Shown here piece after piece: positions 60,501-64,000 of a stretch of 64,000 nt of DNA. Every line of letters starts with the position of its first letter. The stretch's first letter is position 1. The stretch is taken from the NCBI GenBank assembly GCA_023663705.1, contig JAMPGY010000015.1:1-64000 (forward strand). Direction: 5' to 3'. The translations under genes were made by a program, and so were the position numbers. Source of the stretch: Clostridium sp. (lineage in GTDB: Bacteria; Bacteroidota; Bacteroidia; Bacteroidales; Bacteroidaceae). The notes under the pieces are model-generated. The model searched no databases. It was not told the DNA's origin and worked only from the letters and a program-made list of their open reading frames with translations.

Positions 60501-62366
60501 TTAATACGTTTTTACGTTTCTGACGAGGAAGTAGTAATAATAAAAGGTGTGGCCAAACTGCGGATAAAGCACTTGGGCCAGCTGGTCTTCCGACATTCCG
60601 GCGCATTGGCGCGTGCGCTCCATCATCTGTTCATAGTTGCGGACCACCTCCTCATCGAAGGGCATCTGACTGATGTCCACCTTGTTCTCCAGATGGCCAT
60701 AGAGGTAGGCCGCCTCTTGGAAGTGGGTGGGCATGTGGGCGTCGTTTTTGTGTTGTTCGGCATAGCGGAAGAAATGCTCCCAGAACAGGTCGATGTTTTT
60801 CAGTACGAGAGCCGATAAAACCGATTGTTCCTCAAACAGAGGTTCGTCCCTGAAGCTCTTGGCAAAACTGTTCATCAGATACAGTTCCATGACGGAGTTG
60901 TCGCTGTCCAGATTGTTGTTGAAGCACATCAGTCGGACGATGGGACCCAGTTCGGCATCCTTGGCCATGCGTTCCGGATGATGGAGGAATGTGCGGTAGT
61001 GCGCGGCCCATTCCTTGTGAAAAAGAGTCTGTCCGAGCAGGTCCAGATACTTGCGGGCAACCTCCCACTCGTGGTTGAGCAACGAGGTCTTGGCCATGAA
61101 CTTGATGGCTTCCACGTTCCATCCCATCTCCACGCAGTCCTCCATGCACCAGCGGTAGCAGAAGTTGGCTTTGCCGTAGTGGAAATAGATCTGTTTGGCG
61201 TTCACCTGAGTCTGTTTCACCGTGAACGGAGCATCGGGAATACAGCTCCCGTCGCGGAAGCGGAACATCTCGTCGCCGGCCCGTCCCAAACGGAAGAGCG
61301 CGAGGTTTTTGTTCATCACCTGCGGGCGTGTGGGTGTTTCGTTGCAGTGGCGTGCGATGTCCACCACTTGTTCCCAATCCAGTTCCTCTGTGGCGCGATA
61401 CATGCGCAGTTCACGGCCGAAGTTGGCATTGTTGTAGCGAAAGTGAAGCACGAAGGCCCCCAGCACGCCTAACACGACCATTTGCAACACAACGAGTTGC
61501 CACTTGCGCAACAGCGGCCTGGCATCATAGACAGTCAGGCAGAGCAGGGGAGAAAGGGCAAGGAGCATGTAGGGGATGCGGTAGTGGTAGAATGTCTCTG
61601 TGCCCACGCTGAAGCAGGGCAGGGCGGCCCGATAGATATAGTCGATGCCCGTCTGGTCGTAGAAGCGGTAGGCCACGAGCGGTACGGCCACTGTGAGCAG
61701 TGCGCCGGCCAGGAGCGTGACCAGCCGCCCGAACCGCCTGTCGGCGGGCAGGCGCAGGGAGAGCAACATCATGCAGGCCGTCCCCACAAACGAGTAGGCG
61801 CCCAGCAGCGGGTAGCCCGTGCAGGCCCACACGGTCAGCCAGGACAGGCGAAGGCCGTGGCGGGACGGCAGGGCGCGGTAGACCCATGCCCCCAGCAAGG
61901 CAAGCAGGAAGCCCAGCGTGGGCACGAATAGATGACCCGGCAACTTGCAATAGAACAAGAAGTAGCCCGTCTCGAGAATAGCGCTCAGCAGGGCGCACGG
62001 TGCAACGAGCAGGAGCACCGACCAGCGCCGGGGCGTGCGGAACACCCGGGCGGACACCAGCATGATAGCAGCCCAAAGAAGCAAAAGCACAGACACTCCG
62101 AGCCCTGGATAGTAGAACAATTGGGTGAGAAAACAGGCTGCCCACGATAGAGTGCCGCCAGGATAGACGGCTAATGTGTCGTAGTAGAGCCGCGTGGGCA
62201 GGAACAGGTTTTGTTCCTGTGCCCGATGGAGAAAGTCGCTGCCGTAGCCGGACAGCAACAGCCATCCGCCGGCCGTTGCCATCAGCAGGATGATAACGAT
62301 GGGGAGAAGCTTTACAAGGTGTATGGGGAACTTTCCCGAAGGATTGTCTTTCTTTAGTTTATTCAT
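60501..62366 (-). CDS. DUF6057 family membrane protein
   Basis: 621 residues from ATG 62364-62366; the frame is open further upstream but crosses a -7 box at 62408-62416. The first half has about ten membrane helices (VKLLPIVIILLMATAGGWLLL onward); the second half is a long periplasmic or cytosolic helical domain (TEELDWEQVVDIARHCNETP, KYLDLLGQTLFHKEWAAHYR) resembling TPRs. First gene of the operon that ends in the sigma/anti-sigma pair. Function unknown. Confidence 0.75.
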   Translation of the reverse strand: MNKLKKDNPSGKFPIHLVKLLPIVIILLMATAGGWLLLSGYGSDFLHRAQEQNLFLPTRLYYDTLAVYPGGTLSWAACFLTQLFYYPGLGVSVLLLLWAAIMLVSARVFRTPRRWSVLLLVAPCALLSAILETGYFLFYCKLPGHLFVPTLGFLLALLGAWVYRALPSRHGLRLSWLTVWACTGYPLLGAYSFVGTACMMLLSLRLPADRRFGRLVTLLAGALLTVAVPLVAYRFYDQTGIDYIYRAALPCFSVGTETFYHYRIPYMLLALSPLLCLTVYDARPLLRKWQLVVLQMVVLGVLGAFVLHFRYNNANFGRELRMYRATEELDWEQVVDIARHCNETPTRPQVMNKNLALFRLGRAGDEMFRFRDGSCIPDAPFTVKQTQVNAKQIYFHYGKANFCYRWCMEDCVEMGWNVEAIKFMAKTSLLNHEWEVARKYLDLLGQTLFHKEWAAHYRTFLHHPERMAKDAELGPIVRLMCFNNNLDSDNSVMELYLMNSFAKSFRDEPLFEEQSVLSALVLKNIDLFWEHFFRYAEQHKNDAHMPTHFQEAAYLYGHLENKVDISQMPFDEEVVRNYEQMMERTRQCAGMSEDQLAQVLYPQFGHTFYYYYFLVRNVKTY

Positions 62367-62407
62367 ACTTTGCAAGATTTCGTGCAATAACAACTTGTGT
62401 TTGCCTT

Positions 62408-62416
62408 GCAAAATTA
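62408..62416 (-). promoter_or_regulatory. -7 box of the DUF6057 operon
   Basis: Minus-strand TAATTTTGC, 42 nt before the preferred ATG at 62366. Confidence 0.5.
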
Positions 62417-62488
62417 CAAAATCTATACAGATTAAACTTTTTTTAGGCCAAAAACTTTCTTCACAGGGGGATAATGCAGTAAAAATAT

Positions 62489-62497
62489 TATCTTTGC
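62489..62497 (+). promoter_or_regulatory. -7 box of the beta-galactosidase gene
   Basis: Plus-strand TATCTTTGC, perfect consensus, about 105 nt before the first ATG at 62602. Confidence 0.6.
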
Positions 62498-62574
62498 AGG
62501 GCAGTCGGGAACACACGCTGCCGTGTAGAAAGCACGAAGCAAAACACAAAGAGGACAAACTATTATTTTATTAA

Positions 62575-64000
<1,426 letters not shown>

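Overview
The window is chromosomal DNA from a member of the Bacteroidota, most likely a gut Bacteroidales (Bacteroidaceae or Prevotellaceae; I cannot name the species). The evidence is: Bacteroides-type -7 promoter boxes (TAnnTTTG) in front of many genes on both strands; a 'smalltalk' micro-protein beside a phage-type amidase; a NusG-like UpxY antiterminator heading a glycan locus; Bacteroidales-only families (DUF4290, DUF5723, DUF6057, NagB/PIG-L fusion, GHL10); and lipoprotein and outer-membrane signal sequences typical of the phylum. No rRNA, tRNA, CRISPR array or intact insertion sequence was seen.

Layout. 1-4.1 kb is a low-GC accessory strip: smalltalk/amidase pair, a MntA-HepT type toxin-antitoxin module, a GNAT toxin-like module whose leader repeats that of MntA-HepT, and a two-gene unit of a membrane protein and a S24-like protein. 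4.2-18.6 kb is a polysaccharide locus read right to left: UpxY antiterminator, TPR-like membrane protein, an embedded low-GC DUF2971/hydrophobic-protein pair, Wzx flippase, SDR, ThDP enzyme, two pyruvyl-transferase-family proteins, one GT2, a hexapeptide acyltransferase, a beta-propeller protein and, at the distal end, a glycosyltransferase-like pseudogene with two in-frame TGA codons. 18.9-24.7 kb is a housekeeping operon (tsaB, DUF4290, murA with Asp in place of the fosfomycin-target Cys, rimM, dxr, rseP). purL follows on the minus strand, then an envelope lipoprotein/DUF5723 pair, a methyltransferase and a VanW protein.

34.4-36.2 kb is an ECF sigma/zinc-type anti-sigma pair, followed by pyruvate:ferredoxin oxidoreductase, a DUF4143-type ATPase with an unusual Walker B, a conserved Bacteroidales protein, GHL10 glycosidase, CstA-type transporter with a small membrane partner, an outer-membrane barrel, a NagB/PIG-L fusion lacking the usual NagB catalytic residues, a HAD phosphatase, a DPP-IV-like peptidase, a TIGR01212 radical SAM protein and a GH105-DUF4861 enzyme.

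55.3-56.7 kb is a gene-poor strip with two unusual repeat structures: three 16-nt repeats on an exact 32-nt period upstream of a truncated ATPase start, and five 23-nt tandem units enclosed by a perfect 13-nt inverted repeat. 56.8-62.4 kb is a compact minus-strand operon: DUF6057 membrane protein, CxxCH-containing TolB-like lipoprotein, PrsW intramembrane protease, ECF-like sigma factor and a single-pass anti-sigma-like protein. It looks like a self-contained envelope-signalling cascade, because PrsW is the site-1 protease for an anti-sigma factor in Bacillus; it is my leading candidate for a system worth study. The window ends inside a GH2 beta-galactosidase.
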